Counted from the stretch's first letter, positions 8,301 through 19,127 are shown. The stretch: DNA of 64,000 nt from Candidatus Adamsella avium (GCA_904420445.1 CAJFVJ010000003.1:863998-927997); one strand, 5' to 3'. Program-made: numbers and translations. Notes: generated by a model from the sequence alone, not told the origin.

Positions 8301-8397
8301 CAGGTTGAATCTGGTGTGCAAAAATAATCGCATGAAAAGTTTTAGTTTTAATTTGAAAACACCATATTCTCCCAAAATACGGATATGGTGTTTTTTT
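8258..8397 (+). promoter_or_regulatory. Arginine attenuator: alternative RNA pairings before argF
   Basis: Stem 1:2 pairs GATTATTTT (8258-8266) with AAAATAATC (8321-8329), extended by CACAACAG (8267-8274) against CTGGTGTG (8311-8318) with one mismatch. An inner hairpin CAACCT (8288-8293)/AGGTTG (8302-8307) begins right after the Arg codons. The alternative 2:3 pairing is TGGTGT (8312-8317) with ACACCA (8359-8364), which is part of the terminator's 5' arm. A ribosome stalled on the Arg codons would cover the 5' arm of 1:2, free TGGTGT and block the terminator. No T-box sequence (AGGGTGG) is present. Confidence 0.65.
8358..8397 (+). terminator. Attenuator terminator upstream of argF
   Basis: AACACCATAT (8358-8367) pairs perfectly with ATATGGTGTT (8383-8392), and seven Ts occupy 8391-8397. 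It lies only 22 bases before the argF start, with argF's ribosome site in between, so it must be read through for the operon to be expressed from the promoter at 8182. Confidence 0.85.
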
Positions 8398-8419
8398 GTG
8401 TATAACGGAAAGGGCAGAA

Positions 8420-9346
8420 ATGAACTTAAAAGGCAAACATTTTATTAATCTTGAAGATTTTTCAAAAGACGACATCCTAGGGCTGCTTGATTTAGCGGAG
8501 TCTTTGAAAAAAGATGTCAAAGCAAAAAAAGACATAAACATCCTGAAAAACAAAACGCTTGTTATGTATTTTTCAAAACCGAGTTTGAGAACGAGAATCA
8601 GCTTCGAAGTCGGTGCTCAAAAACTAGGAGGAAACGCAGTTGTAATAAAACAGGATGAAATTATTCTTGGGAAAAGAGAAAGCATAGAAGATACGGCAAG
8701 AGTAATCTCAAGATATGCTGATGGGATTACCATCAGAACTTTTGCGCACAGCGATGTTGAACAGTTCGCAAAATATTCTTCAATCCCCGTAATCAATGCC
8801 CTGACTGATTTATCACATCCATGCCAGATTATGGCTGACCTTCTGACAATAAAAGAACACTTCAAAAAATTCAACGGTTTGAAACTTGCTTACATCGGCG
8901 ATGGAAACAACGTTACAAACAGCTTGCTAATCGGATGTTCTCTTCTTGGAATTGATATAGCAGTTGCTGTACCTGAAGGCTATGAACCTGACAGCAAGCA
9001 CATTTCAGCCGCAAAACAATTCGCCTCAACCTCCGGTTCAAAAGTCGAAATACTGCACTCACCAAATGAAGCGGCAAAAGGAGCGCATATCTTCTACACT
9101 GATGTGTGGACAAGCATGGGGCAGGAAGCCGAAGCGGAAAAAAGAAAAGAAATATTCAAAAATTATCAGATAAATACCAATCTGCTGAAACTTGCAGATA
9201 AAAATCACATTGTCCTCCACTGCCTGCCAGCACACAAGGGAGAGGAAATAACAGAAGAAGCCTTCGAGCTGCATGCATCATCAATTTTTGAGCAGGCAGA
9301 AAACAGAATGCATGCTCAAATGGCAATTATGGCGTCTATAATGTAG
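8420..9346 (+). CDS. argF: Ornithine carbamoyltransferase
   Basis: 308 residues. The carbamoyl-phosphate site reads KPSLRTRISFE near residue 55, followed by HPCQIMADLLT and the ornithine-side HCLPAHKGEE near the C-terminus, which separates it from aspartate carbamoyltransferase. It makes citrulline from ornithine and carbamoyl phosphate. I start it at ATG 8420, seven bases after GGAAAGGG; an in-frame TTG at 8396 lies within the terminator's T tract. It is the first structural gene of the arginine operon, and its carbamoyl phosphate can come from the carAB genes at 32.8-37.1 kb. Expression should depend on the attenuator directly upstream. Confidence 0.96.
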   Translation: MNLKGKHFINLEDFSKDDILGLLDLAESLKKDVKAKKDINILKNKTLVMYFSKPSLRTRISFEVGAQKLGGNAVVIKQDEIILGKRESIEDTARVISRYADGITIRTFAHSDVEQFAKYSSIPVINALTDLSHPCQIMADLLTIKEHFKKFNGLKLAYIGDGNNVTNSLLIGCSLLGIDIAVAVPEGYEPDSKHISAAKQFASTSGSKVEILHSPNEAAKGAHIFYTDVWTSMGQEAEAEKRKEIFKNYQINTNLLKLADKNHIVLHCLPAHKGEEITEEAFELHASSIFEQAENRMHAQMAIMASIM

Positions 9347-9373
9347 GAAATTCAGAATAAAAGGAGAAAAGAG

Positions 9374-10618
9374 ATGAAGAAAAAAGTTATTTTGGCTTAC
9401 TCTGGCGGTTTGGATACAACAGTTATTATTCCCTGGCTGAAAGAAAACTATGACTATGATGTTGTTGCAGCCTGCATAGATGTAGGACAGGGAACGGAAA
9501 CTGACGGCTTGGAGCAAAAAGCCCTTGATACAGGAGCCTGCAAGTATTATTTGATTAACTGCGAAGAAGAATTCGTCGAAGATTATGTCTACCCGACACT
9601 GAAAGCTGATGCTGTATATGAAGGGAAATATCTCCTCGGTACATCAATCGCAAGACCGCTGATTGCCAAAAAGCTTGTTGAAATTGCTCTTCAAGAAGGG
9701 GCTTCAGCTATCTGCCACGGTGCAACAGGAAAAGGCAATGATCAGGTAAGATTTGAACTCGGCATCAAAGCTCTTGCCCCTGAACTTGAGATTATCGCAC
9801 CATGGAGAATATGGGATATCAAATCAAGAGAAGACGAAATCGAATATCTCGAAAAAAGAGGCATCCCTGTCCCGATGAAAAAAGATGATACTTATTCAAG
9901 AGATAAAAATCTCTGGCACCTGAGCCATGAAGGTCTGGAACTCGAAGACCCCGCTAACGAGCCGAATTATGACAAACTTCTGCATCTTTCCGTTACACCT
10001 GAGAAAGCTCCTGATACTCCGGAATATGTGGTGATTGACTTCGAAAAGGGTATACCAGTAAAAGTAAACGGCGAAACAATGAGCCCTGCATCAATAGTCA
10101 AAAAACTCAATGAAATAGGCGGAAAAAATGCAATAGGTACAATCGACCTCGTAGAAAACAGAGTTGTCGGTATGAAATCAAGAGGTGTATATGAAACACC
10201 CGGGGGGACAATTCTCTATGCGGCGCATAAAGAGCTTGAGTACCTCTGCCTCGACAAACAGACACAGTCTTTCAAACAAATCGTCGCAAACAAGTTTGCA
10301 GAACTCACTTACAGCGGAGAATGGTTTACTCCTCTGAGAGAAGCGCTCTCGGCATTTGTTGATGAAACACAAAAGACAGTCACGGGAACTGTAAAACTCA
10401 AACTCTACAAAGGTAATATTATACCGGCAGGTGCAATGTCACCATATTCTTTGTATAATGAAAGTCTGGCAAGCTTTACAACAGGTGACTTATACAGCCA
10501 TAAAGATGCTGAAGGATTTATCAACCTGTTTGGCTTGCCGCTGAAGGTTAATGCCTTGATGAAGAAAAAAAACGGACTGAATAAGGAACAAAAAGATGCA
10601 GCAACTCTGGGGGTCTAG
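9374..10618 (+). CDS. argG: Argininosuccinate synthase
   Basis: 414 residues. The N-terminal ATP pyrophosphatase motif AYSGGLDTT (residues 8-16) and [15 protein letters not shown] near 118-132 are diagnostic. It joins citrulline and aspartate with ATP to form argininosuccinate and AMP. It starts 28 bases after argF behind AAAAGGAG. Its last 23 bases overlap the start of argH, implying translational coupling. Length and all motifs are ordinary for the family. Confidence 0.97.
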   Translation: MKKKVILAYSGGLDTTVIIPWLKENYDYDVVAACIDVGQGTETDGLEQKALDTGACKYYLINCEEEFVEDYVYPTLKADAVYEGKYLLGTSIARPLIAKKLVEIALQEGASAICHGATGKGNDQVRFELGIKALAPELEIIAPWRIWDIKSREDEIEYLEKRGIPVPMKKDDTYSRDKNLWHLSHEGLELEDPANEPNYDKLLHLSVTPEKAPDTPEYVVIDFEKGIPVKVNGETMSPASIVKKLNEIGGKNAIGTIDLVENRVVGMKSRGVYETPGGTILYAAHKELEYLCLDKQTQSFKQIVANKFAELTYSGEWFTPLREALSAFVDETQKTVTGTVKLKLYKGNIIPAGAMSPYSLYNESLASFTTGDLYSHKDAEGFINLFGLPLKVNALMKKKNGLNKEQKDAATLGV

Positions 10619-11984
10619 ATTCTCAAAAAAATTGGATGAGTCAGTCAACGACTTCAACTCATCTCTGAGCTTCGATAAAAAACTCTGTAAATATGATATA
10701 CAGGGCAGTGTTGCTCATGTTTTGATGTTGAAAGACCGGAAAATTCTCAACGAAGATGAAGCTCTCCTTCTTGTCAACGCACTGAATGAAATCCTGCTCG
10801 ACTATGAAGAAGGGAAGATTGTCTTTGACACGGCGTTTGAAGATATCCATACAAATGTCGAAAAACTCCTTATCGAAAAAGTCGGAGATATCGGAAAAAA
10901 AGTCCATACTGCAAGAAGCAGAAACGATCAGGTTGCTCTCGATGTAAGAATGTATTTGAAAGAAGAAACCAAAGCAGTTCAGTCACTTCTGCTTGAACTG
11001 CTCAAAACTCTTCTTGATATATCAAAACAGCATACGGAAACAATTATGCCCGGGTATACGCATCTTCAAAGAGCACAACCCATAACCTTCTCCCATCACC
11101 TCGGAGCTTATGTCGAGATGTTCAAAAGAGATTTCGAAAGACTCTCTGACTCTTACAAGAGAATAAACATCCTGCCTCTCGGCTCAGGAGCGCTTGCAAC
11201 AACCCCTCATAACATTGACAGATACAAAACAGCGCAGTATCTCGGTTTTGACGAAATATCCCTCAACAGCCTCGATGGTGTTTCTGACAGGGATTTCATC
11301 ATCGAAACTCTTGGTGATTTATCATTGATAATGACCCATCTGAGCAGATTTTCAGAAGAACTTGTGCTGTGGTCAAGCTTTGAGTTCAAGTTTATCGAGC
11401 TTGACGACGGTTTTTCAACGGGAAGCAGCCTTATGCCGCAGAAGAAAAACCCGGATATCCCTGAGCTGATAAGAGGCAAAACGGGCAGAGTCTATGGCAG
11501 TCTTATTGCTCTTCTCACAACGATGAAGGCGCTGCCTCTTGCTTATAACAAAGATATGCAGGAAGATAAAGAGCCACTTTTTGATGCGGTCGAAACAGTA
11601 AAGCTCTGCCTCTCGATACTTCCTCCTATGCTAAAAACAATGAAGATAAACAAAGATAAAATGCTCTCGGCAGTAAAAGAAGGATTTTTGAATGCAACCG
11701 ATGTTGCTGATTATCTTGTCAAAAAAGGTCTCCCTTTCAGAGATGCCCATGAATGCGCAGGAGTGCTTGTTGCCTATGCACTGCAGCATGGAAAGACTCT
11801 CGAAGAGCTGACTATTGATGAATACAAACAAAAAAACGCCCTTTTCGAAGATGATATTTTTGACGAAATATCTCCTCAAAAATCGGTGTTATCAAGAAAA
11901 GTGACAGGCGGTCCATCACCTGAAACCATGAAAAAAGTTATCGAAATGAATGAAGAGTGGATAAAAAACAATGAGCAAAATTAA
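10596..11984 (+). CDS. argH: Argininosuccinate lyase
   Basis: 462 residues of the fumarase/aspartase superfamily. The signature [12 protein letters not shown] near residue 275 carries the catalytic serine loop, and [11 protein letters not shown] near 105-115 and [10 protein letters not shown] near 152-161 are present. It splits argininosuccinate into arginine and fumarate, the last step of the pathway. The ATG at 10596 is 23 bases inside argG, with AAGGA upstream at about 10581; the argC start lies 14 bases inside its own 3' end. No anomaly was seen. Confidence 0.97.
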   Translation: MQQLWGSRFSKKLDESVNDFNSSLSFDKKLCKYDIQGSVAHVLMLKDRKILNEDEALLLVNALNEILLDYEEGKIVFDTAFEDIHTNVEKLLIEKVGDIGKKVHTARSRNDQVALDVRMYLKEETKAVQSLLLELLKTLLDISKQHTETIMPGYTHLQRAQPITFSHHLGAYVEMFKRDFERLSDSYKRINILPLGSGALATTPHNIDRYKTAQYLGFDEISLNSLDGVSDRDFIIETLGDLSLIMTHLSRFSEELVLWSSFEFKFIELDDGFSTGSSLMPQKKNPDIPELIRGKTGRVYGSLIALLTTMKALPLAYNKDMQEDKEPLFDAVETVKLCLSILPPMLKTMKINKDKMLSAVKEGFLNATDVADYLVKKGLPFRDAHECAGVLVAYALQHGKTLEELTIDEYKQKNALFEDDIFDEISPQKSVLSRKVTGGPSPETMKKVIEMNEEWIKNNEQN

Positions 11985-13020
11985 AGCAGCAATAATAGGC
12001 GCAACAGGCTATGTAGGAGAAGAGTTGTTCAGACTCCTGTCTTCGCACCCAGATGTTGAAGTGAGCCATATCACATCAGTGAGCTATCTCGGGAAAAAAT
12101 ACACTGATGTATACGAAAACTTCAAACATATAACAAACCTCTCCTGCAGCGAAGATAATCTTGAAAAAATATCTGACGAAGCCGATGTAATGTTCCTTGC
12201 CCTGCCCCATGGAATTGCCTCAGGGAAGATAAATGAAACCATACTCTCAAAATGTAAAGTTATAGATATGGGAGCTGATTTCAGACTCAAAGACATAGAA
12301 GTTTATGAAAAATGGTACGCCACTGAACATAAAAGCAGAGAACTCCTCTCAAAAGCGGTCTATGGCCTATGCGAGCTGAACAGAGAAGAAATTAAAAACT
12401 CTTCCCTCATCGCAAACCCAGGGTGTTATACAACATGCTCGATTTTGAGTCTGGCTCCTTTGTTGAAAGAAGATTTAATCAAAGAAGATTCTATTATCAT
12501 AGATGCAAAATCAGGAGTAACAGGTGCAGGACGGGGAGTCAGCTTGAGCAATCTCTACTGCGAGGTGAATGAATCAATCAAAGCTTACAAAGTGGCTTCT
12601 CACAGACATACTCCTGAGATTGAGCAGGAACTCTCAAAAGCAGCAGGAAAAGAAATCCTATTATCCTTCACTCCTCACTTGATTCCAATGAACAGAGGCA
12701 TCCTCGCAACATGTTATGCAAAGTTGAAAAACAACATCGGATATAAAGAGCTGAAAGCCGTCTATGAGAAATACTACGGAGATGAGTATTTTATCAGGCT
12801 TACAAAAGAAGGCGTATTCCCTGAAACAAAATGGGTAAAAGGCTCAAACTTTGTTGATATAGGGCTATCAGCAGATGAACGAAGCGGAAATGTCGTCGTT
12901 ATTGGTGCGATTGATAACCTCATGAAAGGTGCTGCCGGACAAGCTGTCCAAAACATGAACATTATATTCGGTCTTGATGAAAAAACATCACTGACAACAC
13001 CCGGGATATTCCCCGTATAA
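11971..13020 (+). CDS. argC: N-acetyl-gamma-glutamyl-phosphate reductase
   Basis: 349 residues. An N-terminal NADP-binding stretch AAIIGATGYVGEEL (residues 5-18) is followed by the active-site NPGCYTT around residue 149, whose Cys forms the thioester. It reduces acetylglutamyl phosphate to the semialdehyde. It starts inside argH and ends 12 bases before argJ, behind AGAAGGAGAG. The His in the segment HRHTPEIEQ near 212 is also conserved. An ordinary member of the family. Confidence 0.96.
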   Translation: MSKIKAAIIGATGYVGEELFRLLSSHPDVEVSHITSVSYLGKKYTDVYENFKHITNLSCSEDNLEKISDEADVMFLALPHGIASGKINETILSKCKVIDMGADFRLKDIEVYEKWYATEHKSRELLSKAVYGLCELNREEIKNSSLIANPGCYTTCSILSLAPLLKEDLIKEDSIIIDAKSGVTGAGRGVSLSNLYCEVNESIKAYKVASHRHTPEIEQELSKAAGKEILLSFTPHLIPMNRGILATCYAKLKNNIGYKELKAVYEKYYGDEYFIRLTKEGVFPETKWVKGSNFVDIGLSADERSGNVVVIGAIDNLMKGAAGQAVQNMNIIFGLDEKTSLTTPGIFPV

Positions 13021-13032
13021 GAAGGAGAGAAG

Positions 13033-14253
13033 ATGAATATTATAGAAGGCGGAATTACTGCTCCGAAAGGTTTTCTGGCAACAGGAGAACATGTGGGAGT
13101 AAAAAAAGTTAAAAAAGACCTGGCAATCATCTACAGTGAAAAACCTGCATTATGCTCGGCTGTTTTCACAAAGAACCTTGTGAAAGCTCCCCCGCTATGG
13201 TGGTGCGAAAAACTTGTCAAAGAAAAACAGAAAATTCAGGCAATAGTCATCAACAGCGGTAATGCAAATGCCTGCACAGGCGATAGAGGTTATCAGGATG
13301 CACTTGCAATGGCAGACACTCTTTCAGAATGCTTGAACATCAAAAAAGAGTCCGTACTTGTCACTTCAACAGGAGTCATAGGGGTTTATCTCCCGATGGA
13401 TAAGATTATCCCCGGGATAAAAGAAACTTCAAAAACTCTCGGCTCTGATGAAAAATCAGCAAAAAGATGTGCTAAAGCAATCATGACAACAGATACGTTC
13501 AGAAAAGAAATTGCCGTCGAAATAGACATAAAAGGCAAAAAAGTTAAACTTGCAGGAATTGCAAAAGGTTCAGGGATGATTCATCCGAATATGGCGACTA
13601 TGCTTGGTTTTATCACTACAGACATCAACATATCCCAAGAGCTTTTGGATAAAGCGTTCAAAGAAAACATCAACGATTCTTTCAATATGATTACCGTCGA
13701 TGGAGAAACAAGCACGAATGATATGGCTGTAATTCTTGCAAACGGTCTGGCTGAGAATCCCATTGTTGATAAAGAAGATGAAGACTATGAAAAATTCAAA
13801 ACAGCTCTCGATTACATAACAAAATACCTTGCAAAACAAATAGTCAAAGACGGCGAAGGGGCTACAAAGTTTTTGGAATGCCAGATTTTTAATGCAAAAA
13901 GCAAAGAAGATGCAAGAGTCTTATGCAAAGCAATTTTGAACTCAAACCTTGTAAAAACAGCTTTCTTCGGAAACGATGCCAACTGGGGAAGAATTTTGTC
14001 CGCTATGGGGGCATCAGGAGTTGATTTTGACCCGAATCAGGTAAAAATCTCCTTCAAAAACGACACAGGTGAAATAAAATTATTCGAAAACGGGCTGCCT
14101 GTTGAATTTGATGAAGACTTTGCCTTCAAAATCCTAAAACAGGAAGAGATAAAAATCCTGATTGATATGAACCGGGGATTAGAGTCAATTATCGGATGGG
14201 GATGCGATTTGAGCTTTGATTATGTCAAAATCAACGCAGAATACAGAACCTAG
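13033..14253 (+). CDS. argJ: Glutamate N-acetyltransferase (ornithine acetyltransferase)
   Basis: 406 residues. GSGMIHPNMATML near residue 180 contains the Ala-Thr bond where ArgJ precursors cut themselves into alpha and beta chains, the Thr becoming the nucleophile. ArgJ moves the acetyl group from acetylornithine to glutamate, so the acetyl cycle runs without argE. The N-terminal region (EGGITAPKGF) and the stretch VTSTGVIGVYLP are typical. Whether it can also prime the cycle from acetyl-CoA (the bifunctional form) cannot be told here. No argA is in this operon, which makes bifunctionality plausible. Confidence 0.95.
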   Translation: MNIIEGGITAPKGFLATGEHVGVKKVKKDLAIIYSEKPALCSAVFTKNLVKAPPLWWCEKLVKEKQKIQAIVINSGNANACTGDRGYQDALAMADTLSECLNIKKESVLVTSTGVIGVYLPMDKIIPGIKETSKTLGSDEKSAKRCAKAIMTTDTFRKEIAVEIDIKGKKVKLAGIAKGSGMIHPNMATMLGFITTDINISQELLDKAFKENINDSFNMITVDGETSTNDMAVILANGLAENPIVDKEDEDYEKFKTALDYITKYLAKQIVKDGEGATKFLECQIFNAKSKEDARVLCKAILNSNLVKTAFFGNDANWGRILSAMGASGVDFDPNQVKISFKNDTGEIKLFENGLPVEFDEDFAFKILKQEEIKILIDMNRGLESIIGWGCDLSFDYVKINAEYRT

Positions 14254-14266
14254 AAGGGAACAAACA

Positions 14267-15157
14267 ATGCAGGAATATATAAAAAAAGCAGGAATATTGA
14301 TTGAGGCAATGCCCTATATAAGCAAGTTTCACGGAAAAACCGTCGTCATCAAATACGGCGGCAGCGCCATGACCGATGAAGAAATAAAACACTCCGTAAT
14401 AGGGGACATTGCTTTCATGAAGATGGTAGGAATTAACCCCGTCATTATCCATGGAGGAGGTCCTGAAATAAACAAAGCTCTTGCCCTCGAAGGAGTAGAG
14501 CCGAAGTTCTTTAACGGACTCAGAGTTACTGATGAAAAGACAATGCAGGTTGTTGAAGCTGTTTTATCAGGAAAAATCAACAAATCAATTGTCTCAGAAT
14601 TTCAGCGCCATAAAACAAAAGCCGTCGGCATCTCAGGAAAAGACGGGATGTTAATTGAAGCTGAGAAAAAGATGCCTGATGGTGTCGATATAGGCTTCGT
14701 CGGTGACATCAAAAAAATAAATACGGAAGTGCTTGATACTCTCATCAAAAGCGATTTTGTTCCTGTCATTTCTCCTGTAGGCGCCGATAAGGAAGCAAAC
14801 ACTTATAATATCAACGCTGATTATGCCGCCGTTGAAATTGCTATTGCACTCAAAGCAACAAAACTCGTGTTCCTGACTGATATAGAAGGTGTAAGAATGA
14901 ACGCTGATGACCCTGAATCTTTGATATCACGTCTTACCCCGTTTGAAATAGAAAAAATGATTGACAACGGAACAATCACAGGAGGAATGATTCCCAAAGT
15001 CGAATGCTGCTCAAAGGCAATCAAAGAAGGCGTTGATTCTGTTCACATAATCAACGGAAAAATAGAACATTCAATTCTTTTGGAAATTTATACAAAAGAC
15101 GGTATAGGTACAGTAATTGAGGAGGCTGAAGATGAACAAGTTGCTCTCATCCACTAA
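14267..15157 (+). CDS. argB: Acetylglutamate kinase
   Basis: 296 residues from ATG 14267, which follows GAAGGGAAC straight after the argJ stop; an upstream in-frame TTG at 14216 lies inside argJ and would add an unlikely tail. Key features are VVIKYGGSAM near residue 28, HGGGPEI near 65 and GGMIPKVE near 245. It phosphorylates N-acetylglutamate. In arginine-sensitive enzymes an N-terminal helix before the kinase core mediates hexamer formation; the stretch QEYIKKAGILIEAMPYIS could serve this, so feedback inhibition by arginine is possible but inferred. Its 3' end overlaps argD by 26 bases. Confidence 0.95.
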   Translation: MQEYIKKAGILIEAMPYISKFHGKTVVIKYGGSAMTDEEIKHSVIGDIAFMKMVGINPVIIHGGGPEINKALALEGVEPKFFNGLRVTDEKTMQVVEAVLSGKINKSIVSEFQRHKTKAVGISGKDGMLIEAEKKMPDGVDIGFVGDIKKINTEVLDTLIKSDFVPVISPVGADKEANTYNINADYAAVEIAIALKATKLVFLTDIEGVRMNADDPESLISRLTPFEIEKMIDNGTITGGMIPKVECCSKAIKEGVDSVHIINGKIEHSILLEIYTKDGIGTVIEEAEDEQVALIH

Positions 15158-16334
15158 GGAGTTATCTGATAAATATATTATGAACACCTACAAACGCCTC
15201 CCTCTTGTCATCGAAAAAGGCGAAGGCGTCTACCTCTTTGATGAAAACGGGAATAAATTTCTCGACTTTGTAGCAGGAATAGCAGTCAACTGCCTCGGAT
15301 ACGGAAACAAAAAATTTATCGACGCCGTAAGCTCCCAGCTAGAGTTGTTCAACCACTGCTCGAATATTTATTACAACAAACCTCAAACAGCTGTTGCAGA
15401 AATGCTTATTGAAAACAGCTGTTTTGATAAAGTATTCTTCTGCAACAGCGGGGCTGAGTCAATTGAAGCAGCTTTGAAATTATGCAGAAAGTTCGGCAAC
15501 TCAAAAAAAGAAGGATGTAATGAAATAATTACCATGAAAAACTCTTTCCACGGCAGAACACTCGGTGCCATAACGGCAACAGGACAGGAGAAATATCAAA
15601 AGGGTCTTACGCCTCTTCTTCCGAATATTTTTTATGGAGAATATAACAACCTCGAGTCAATAAAAGAGTTAATAAACGAGAACACCTGCGCAATACTTAT
15701 GGAAGTTATACAGGGTGAAGGCGGTGTTATTCCTGCTGATAAAGAGTTTCTTGAACAAATAAGAACCTTGTGCAACGAACATGATATCCTGCTTGTTTTT
15801 GACGAAGTGCAAACAGGCATCGGAAGAACAGGAAAGCTGTTTGCCTACGAGAATTATAATGTTGAACCTGATATCATCTGTCTTGCAAAAGGACTTGCAA
15901 ACGGTATTCCGGTTGGTGCAATGATGGCAAAAGAAAAAGCCGCAAAACATTTTGCCCCGGGAGATCATGCCTCAACATTCGGTGGCAATCCTATCGCTAT
16001 GAGCGGAGCAAAAGTCGTGCTTGATGAAATTATTAATCAAAAACTTCTCCAAAATGTACGTCAGGTTGGAGATTATCTGAAAGCAGAGTTAAAAGTGCTC
16101 AAGATGAAATATCCTGATATCATTCAGGATGTAAGAGGTTTAGGGCTTATGCTCGGAGTTGAGTGCAATGCTCCAACTTCAGAAATAATCTCCGAGTGCC
16201 AGAAAAACGGTTTGCTGTTAATAGGCGCCGGACACAATGTCATAAGGTTCGTGCCCCCTCTTGTTATATCAAAAGCTGATGTTGATGAGGCTGTTTCTGT
16301 TTTCGAAAAAGTACTCATGAAGGTTAGCAAATAA
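15132..16334 (+). CDS. argD: Acetylornithine aminotransferase
   Basis: 400 residues, a class-III PLP aminotransferase. Visible motifs are NSGAESIEAALK near residue 105, SFHGRTLGA near 139, LVFDEVQTGIGRTG near 220 and the PLP lysine in CLAKGLANGIPVGA near 250. It makes acetylornithine from the semialdehyde with glutamate as donor, and some members also act in lysine synthesis. The start is ATG 15132, behind GAGGAGG inside argB; the upstream TTG at 15117 overlaps that ribosome site. It is the last gene of the operon, followed by a strong hairpin. Confidence 0.95.
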   Translation: MNKLLSSTKELSDKYIMNTYKRLPLVIEKGEGVYLFDENGNKFLDFVAGIAVNCLGYGNKKFIDAVSSQLELFNHCSNIYYNKPQTAVAEMLIENSCFDKVFFCNSGAESIEAALKLCRKFGNSKKEGCNEIITMKNSFHGRTLGAITATGQEKYQKGLTPLLPNIFYGEYNNLESIKELINENTCAILMEVIQGEGGVIPADKEFLEQIRTLCNEHDILLVFDEVQTGIGRTGKLFAYENYNVEPDIICLAKGLANGIPVGAMMAKEKAAKHFAPGDHASTFGGNPIAMSGAKVVLDEIINQKLLQNVRQVGDYLKAELKVLKMKYPDIIQDVRGLGLMLGVECNAPTSEIISECQKNGLLLIGAGHNVIRFVPPLVISKADVDEAVSVFEKVLMKVSK

Positions 16335-16365
16335 CTCGGAAACACCGGGTGTAGAGTGTTTTGAT

Positions 16366-16406
16366 AATAACAAACATACCTCCGCTATAGAGGTATGTTT
16401 GTTATT
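16366..16406. terminator. Long perfect hairpin terminating the arginine operon
   Basis: A 17-base arm AATAACAAACATACCTC and its exact complement flank a seven-base loop (CGCTATA). It lies between the convergent argD and adhE genes and could stop transcription from either side; the adhE-side terminator is separate. Confidence 0.8.
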
Positions 16407-16438
16407 CTGTGCGCAAGCAGGTCTTTCCTGAAAGCAAC

Positions 16439-16466
16439 AAAAAAAAGCCTCTTGAAATCAAGAGGC
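16439..16466 (-). terminator. Intrinsic terminator of adhE
   Basis: On the minus strand GCCTCTTG pairs with CAAGAGGC across a four-base loop and is followed by eight Ts, 30 bases after the adhE stop. Confidence 0.88.
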
Positions 16467-16496
16467 CGGTAAAACAAATTATGTGTAAAAAATAAC

Positions 16497-19127
16497 TTAG
16501 ATAACACCGTTATAAGCATCAATATACATTTGCTTAATTTCTTTGAATAACGGATATCTCGGGTTTGCACCTGTGCACTGGTCATCGAATGCAAGTTCAA
16601 CCATTTCATCGAGTTTTGACATAAACTCTGCTTCGTCAATACCGTATTCTCTGATTGACATCGGAAGACCGAGGTCTTTTTTCATCTGTATCAGAGCTTC
16701 TTGAAGAAGTTGAACTTTTTCATCGTCATTCTTACCGCCCAAGCCCAATTCATCAGCAATCTGACCGTATTTCATTTTTGCATTCGGGAATTTGTATTGC
16801 GGGAATGCTGTTTGTTTAGCCGGTTTATCAGTTGCGTTGAATTTGATAACCTGGTTGATTAACAATGCGTTAGCAAGACCATGCGGTACGTGGAACATAG
16901 CGCCCAACTTGTGAGCCATTGAGTGGCACATACCAAGGAATGCGTTTGCAAAAGCCATACCTGCGATTGTTGCTGCATAGTGGACTTTTTCTCTTGCAAC
17001 CGGGTCATTCTTACCTTCGTTATAAGAACGACGCAGATATCTGAACAACAACTTGAGCGCTTCTAATGAATTGCTGTTTGTAAAGTTAGTACCCATTACT
17101 GATACATAAGCTTCAAGTGCGTGTACGATAGCGTCATATCCGGAAACAGCAGTCAAACCTTTAGGCATAGAGTCTACCAGATTCGGGTCAACGATAGCTA
17201 CGTTCGGAGTCAATGCGTAGTCAGCAATTGCATACTTAACATGAGTTTCATCATCAGTGATAATTGAGAACGGTGTAACTTCTGAACCTGTACCTGAGGT
17301 TGTAGGTATACATACCATTTCAGCTTTCTTGCCGAGGTCAGGTATCTGGCAAATTCTCTTTCTGATATCCATAAATCTCATAGCGATATCTTCAAATACC
17401 GTATCAGGTTGTTCGTACATCAACCAGAGAATTTTAGCTGCGTCCATAGAAGAACCGCCGCCAAGAGCAATGAACACATCAGGTTCATAAGCTTTAACCA
17501 TCATCATTGCATCATTGATTGTTGACAATGTCGGATCAGGTTTTACATCAAAGAAGATTTGATAATCAACGCCGATATCATCCAACACGTTTGTAATACC
17601 TTGAGTCATGCCTGAATTGAAGAGGAATCTGTCTGTTACGATAAATGCTCTTTTCTTTCCTTTCAATTCTCTGAGGGCTAAATCAAGAGCGCCTCTCTTG
17701 AAGTAAATTTTTGCAGGAACCTTATACCAGAGCATGTTTTCTCTCCTTTCAGCTACTGTTTTGATGTTCAATAAGTGGTGGACTCCAACGTTTTCGCTGG
17801 TAGCATTACCGCCCCAAGAGCCGCATCCGAGGGTAAGTGACGGATTTACTCTGAAGTTGTACAAATCACCTATACCACCTTGTGATGATGGAGTATTGAT
17901 TAAGATTCTGCAAGTATGTAATCTTCTTCCGAAGTAGTCAATTCTGTCAGTTTTTCTTTCATCAGTGTAAAGAACAGATGTATGACCTGCTCCGCCAAAG
18001 TCAACCAGTTCATAAGCTGTTTGAACAGCAGCTTCAAAGTTTGATGCACGGTACATAGCAAGAACAGGTGAGAGTTTTTCATGTGCAAACGGTTCTTCTT
18101 CGCAAACATCAGTAACTTCACCGATAAGAACTTTTGTATCCTCAGGAACAGAGATGCCGGCTACTTCAGCTATTTTAGCAGCTGGCTGACCTACGATTGC
18201 TGCGTTTACTCTTCCGTTTTGAATAACAGTTTTGCCTACTTTTTCTCTTTCTTCAGGATTGAGGATATAAGCACCTCTATATTCAAATTCTTTTTTAACT
18301 TCTTCATATACTTCATCAACAACGATAACTGATTGTTCAGAAGCACAAATCATACCGTTATCAAAAGTTTTACTCAAAAGAATTGAAGAAACAGCCATTT
18401 TGATATCAGCAGTTTCATCGATTACAGCAGGGGTATTACCAGGGCCTACACCCAATGCAGGTTTACCTGAAGAATAAGCAGCAGTAACCATGCCGGGGCC
18501 GCCTGTAGCAAGAATCATATCTATATCAGGGTGTTTCATCAACGCATTTGATAATGCAACAGATGGCTCATCTATCCAGCTGATTAAACCTTCAGGAGCG
18601 CCGGCTTTTACGGCAGCATCCAAAACGACTTTTGCTGCTGCAATTGTGCATTTTTTAGCTCTCGGGTGAGGAGAGAAAACAAGAGCGTTTCTTGTTTTTA
18701 ATGCGATTAAAGATTTGAAAATAGCTGTAGAAGTCGGGTTTGTAGTCGGGATAACAGCAGCTATTACACCGATAGGTTCCGCTACCATCTTGATACCGTT
18801 CGCTTTATCTTCGCTGATGATATCGCATGTTTTGTAGTTTTTGTATTTGTTGTAGATGTATTCCGATGCAAAGTGGTTTTTGATAATCTTATCTTCCATA
18901 ACCCCCATGCCTGTTTCTTCAACAGCCATTCTTGCAAGAGGAATTCTCATTTTGTCTGCTGCTGTAGCAGCTGCTTTGAAAATTTTGTCTACTTGTTCCT
19001 GGTTGAATGTTGCGTAAATTTTTTGAGCTTTTGCAGCTTTATCAATAGCAAAGTGCAAATCTTCTTCTGTCTTTACTTCAACATTTGCCGGACAAGTTGT
19101 TTCTTCAGGTAATTTTTCTGTAATCAT
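16497..19127 (-). CDS. adhE: Bifunctional acetaldehyde-CoA/alcohol dehydrogenase
   Basis: 876 residues, full AdhE length. The N-terminal aldehyde dehydrogenase half (to about residue 450) carries the catalytic Cys in [13 protein letters not shown]. The C-terminal iron alcohol dehydrogenase half contains [12 protein letters not shown] and the metal-binding region around [14 protein letters not shown] and [18 protein letters not shown]. It turns acetyl-CoA into ethanol with two NADH, the main electron sink of many fermenters. The start follows AAAGGAC. It stands alone between a terminator and a divergent promoter region shared with the hydrogenase sensor, where a Rex-like operator sits just downstream of its predicted -10. 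Expression under high NADH is therefore likely. Confidence 0.97.
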   Translation of the reverse strand: MITEKLPEETTCPANVEVKTEEDLHFAIDKAAKAQKIYATFNQEQVDKIFKAAATAADKMRIPLARMAVEETGMGVMEDKIIKNHFASEYIYNKYKNYKTCDIISEDKANGIKMVAEPIGVIAAVIPTTNPTSTAIFKSLIALKTRNALVFSPHPRAKKCTIAAAKVVLDAAVKAGAPEGLISWIDEPSVALSNALMKHPDIDMILATGGPGMVTAAYSSGKPALGVGPGNTPAVIDETADIKMAVSSILLSKTFDNGMICASEQSVIVVDEVYEEVKKEFEYRGAYILNPEEREKVGKTVIQNGRVNAAIVGQPAAKIAEVAGISVPEDTKVLIGEVTDVCEEEPFAHEKLSPVLAMYRASNFEAAVQTAYELVDFGGAGHTSVLYTDERKTDRIDYFGRRLHTCRILINTPSSQGGIGDLYNFRVNPSLTLGCGSWGGNATSENVGVHHLLNIKTVAERRENMLWYKVPAKIYFKRGALDLALRELKGKKRAFIVTDRFLFNSGMTQGITNVLDDIGVDYQIFFDVKPDPTLSTINDAMMMVKAYEPDVFIALGGGSSMDAAKILWLMYEQPDTVFEDIAMRFMDIRKRICQIPDLGKKAEMVCIPTTSGTGSEVTPFSIITDDETHVKYAIADYALTPNVAIVDPNLVDSMPKGLTAVSGYDAIVHALEAYVSVMGTNFTNSNSLEALKLLFRYLRRSYNEGKNDPVAREKVHYAATIAGMAFANAFLGMCHSMAHKLGAMFHVPHGLANALLINQVIKFNATDKPAKQTAFPQYKFPNAKMKYGQIADELGLGGKNDDEKVQLLQEALIQMKKDLGLPMSIREYGIDEAEFMSKLDEMVELAFDDQCTGANPRYPLFKEIKQMYIDAYNGVI

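Noticed and set aside
8216-8397. T-box riboswitch before argF
   Set aside because: No AGGGTGG-type T-box sequence and no specifier-loop layout; the short ORF with Arg codons explains the leader better.
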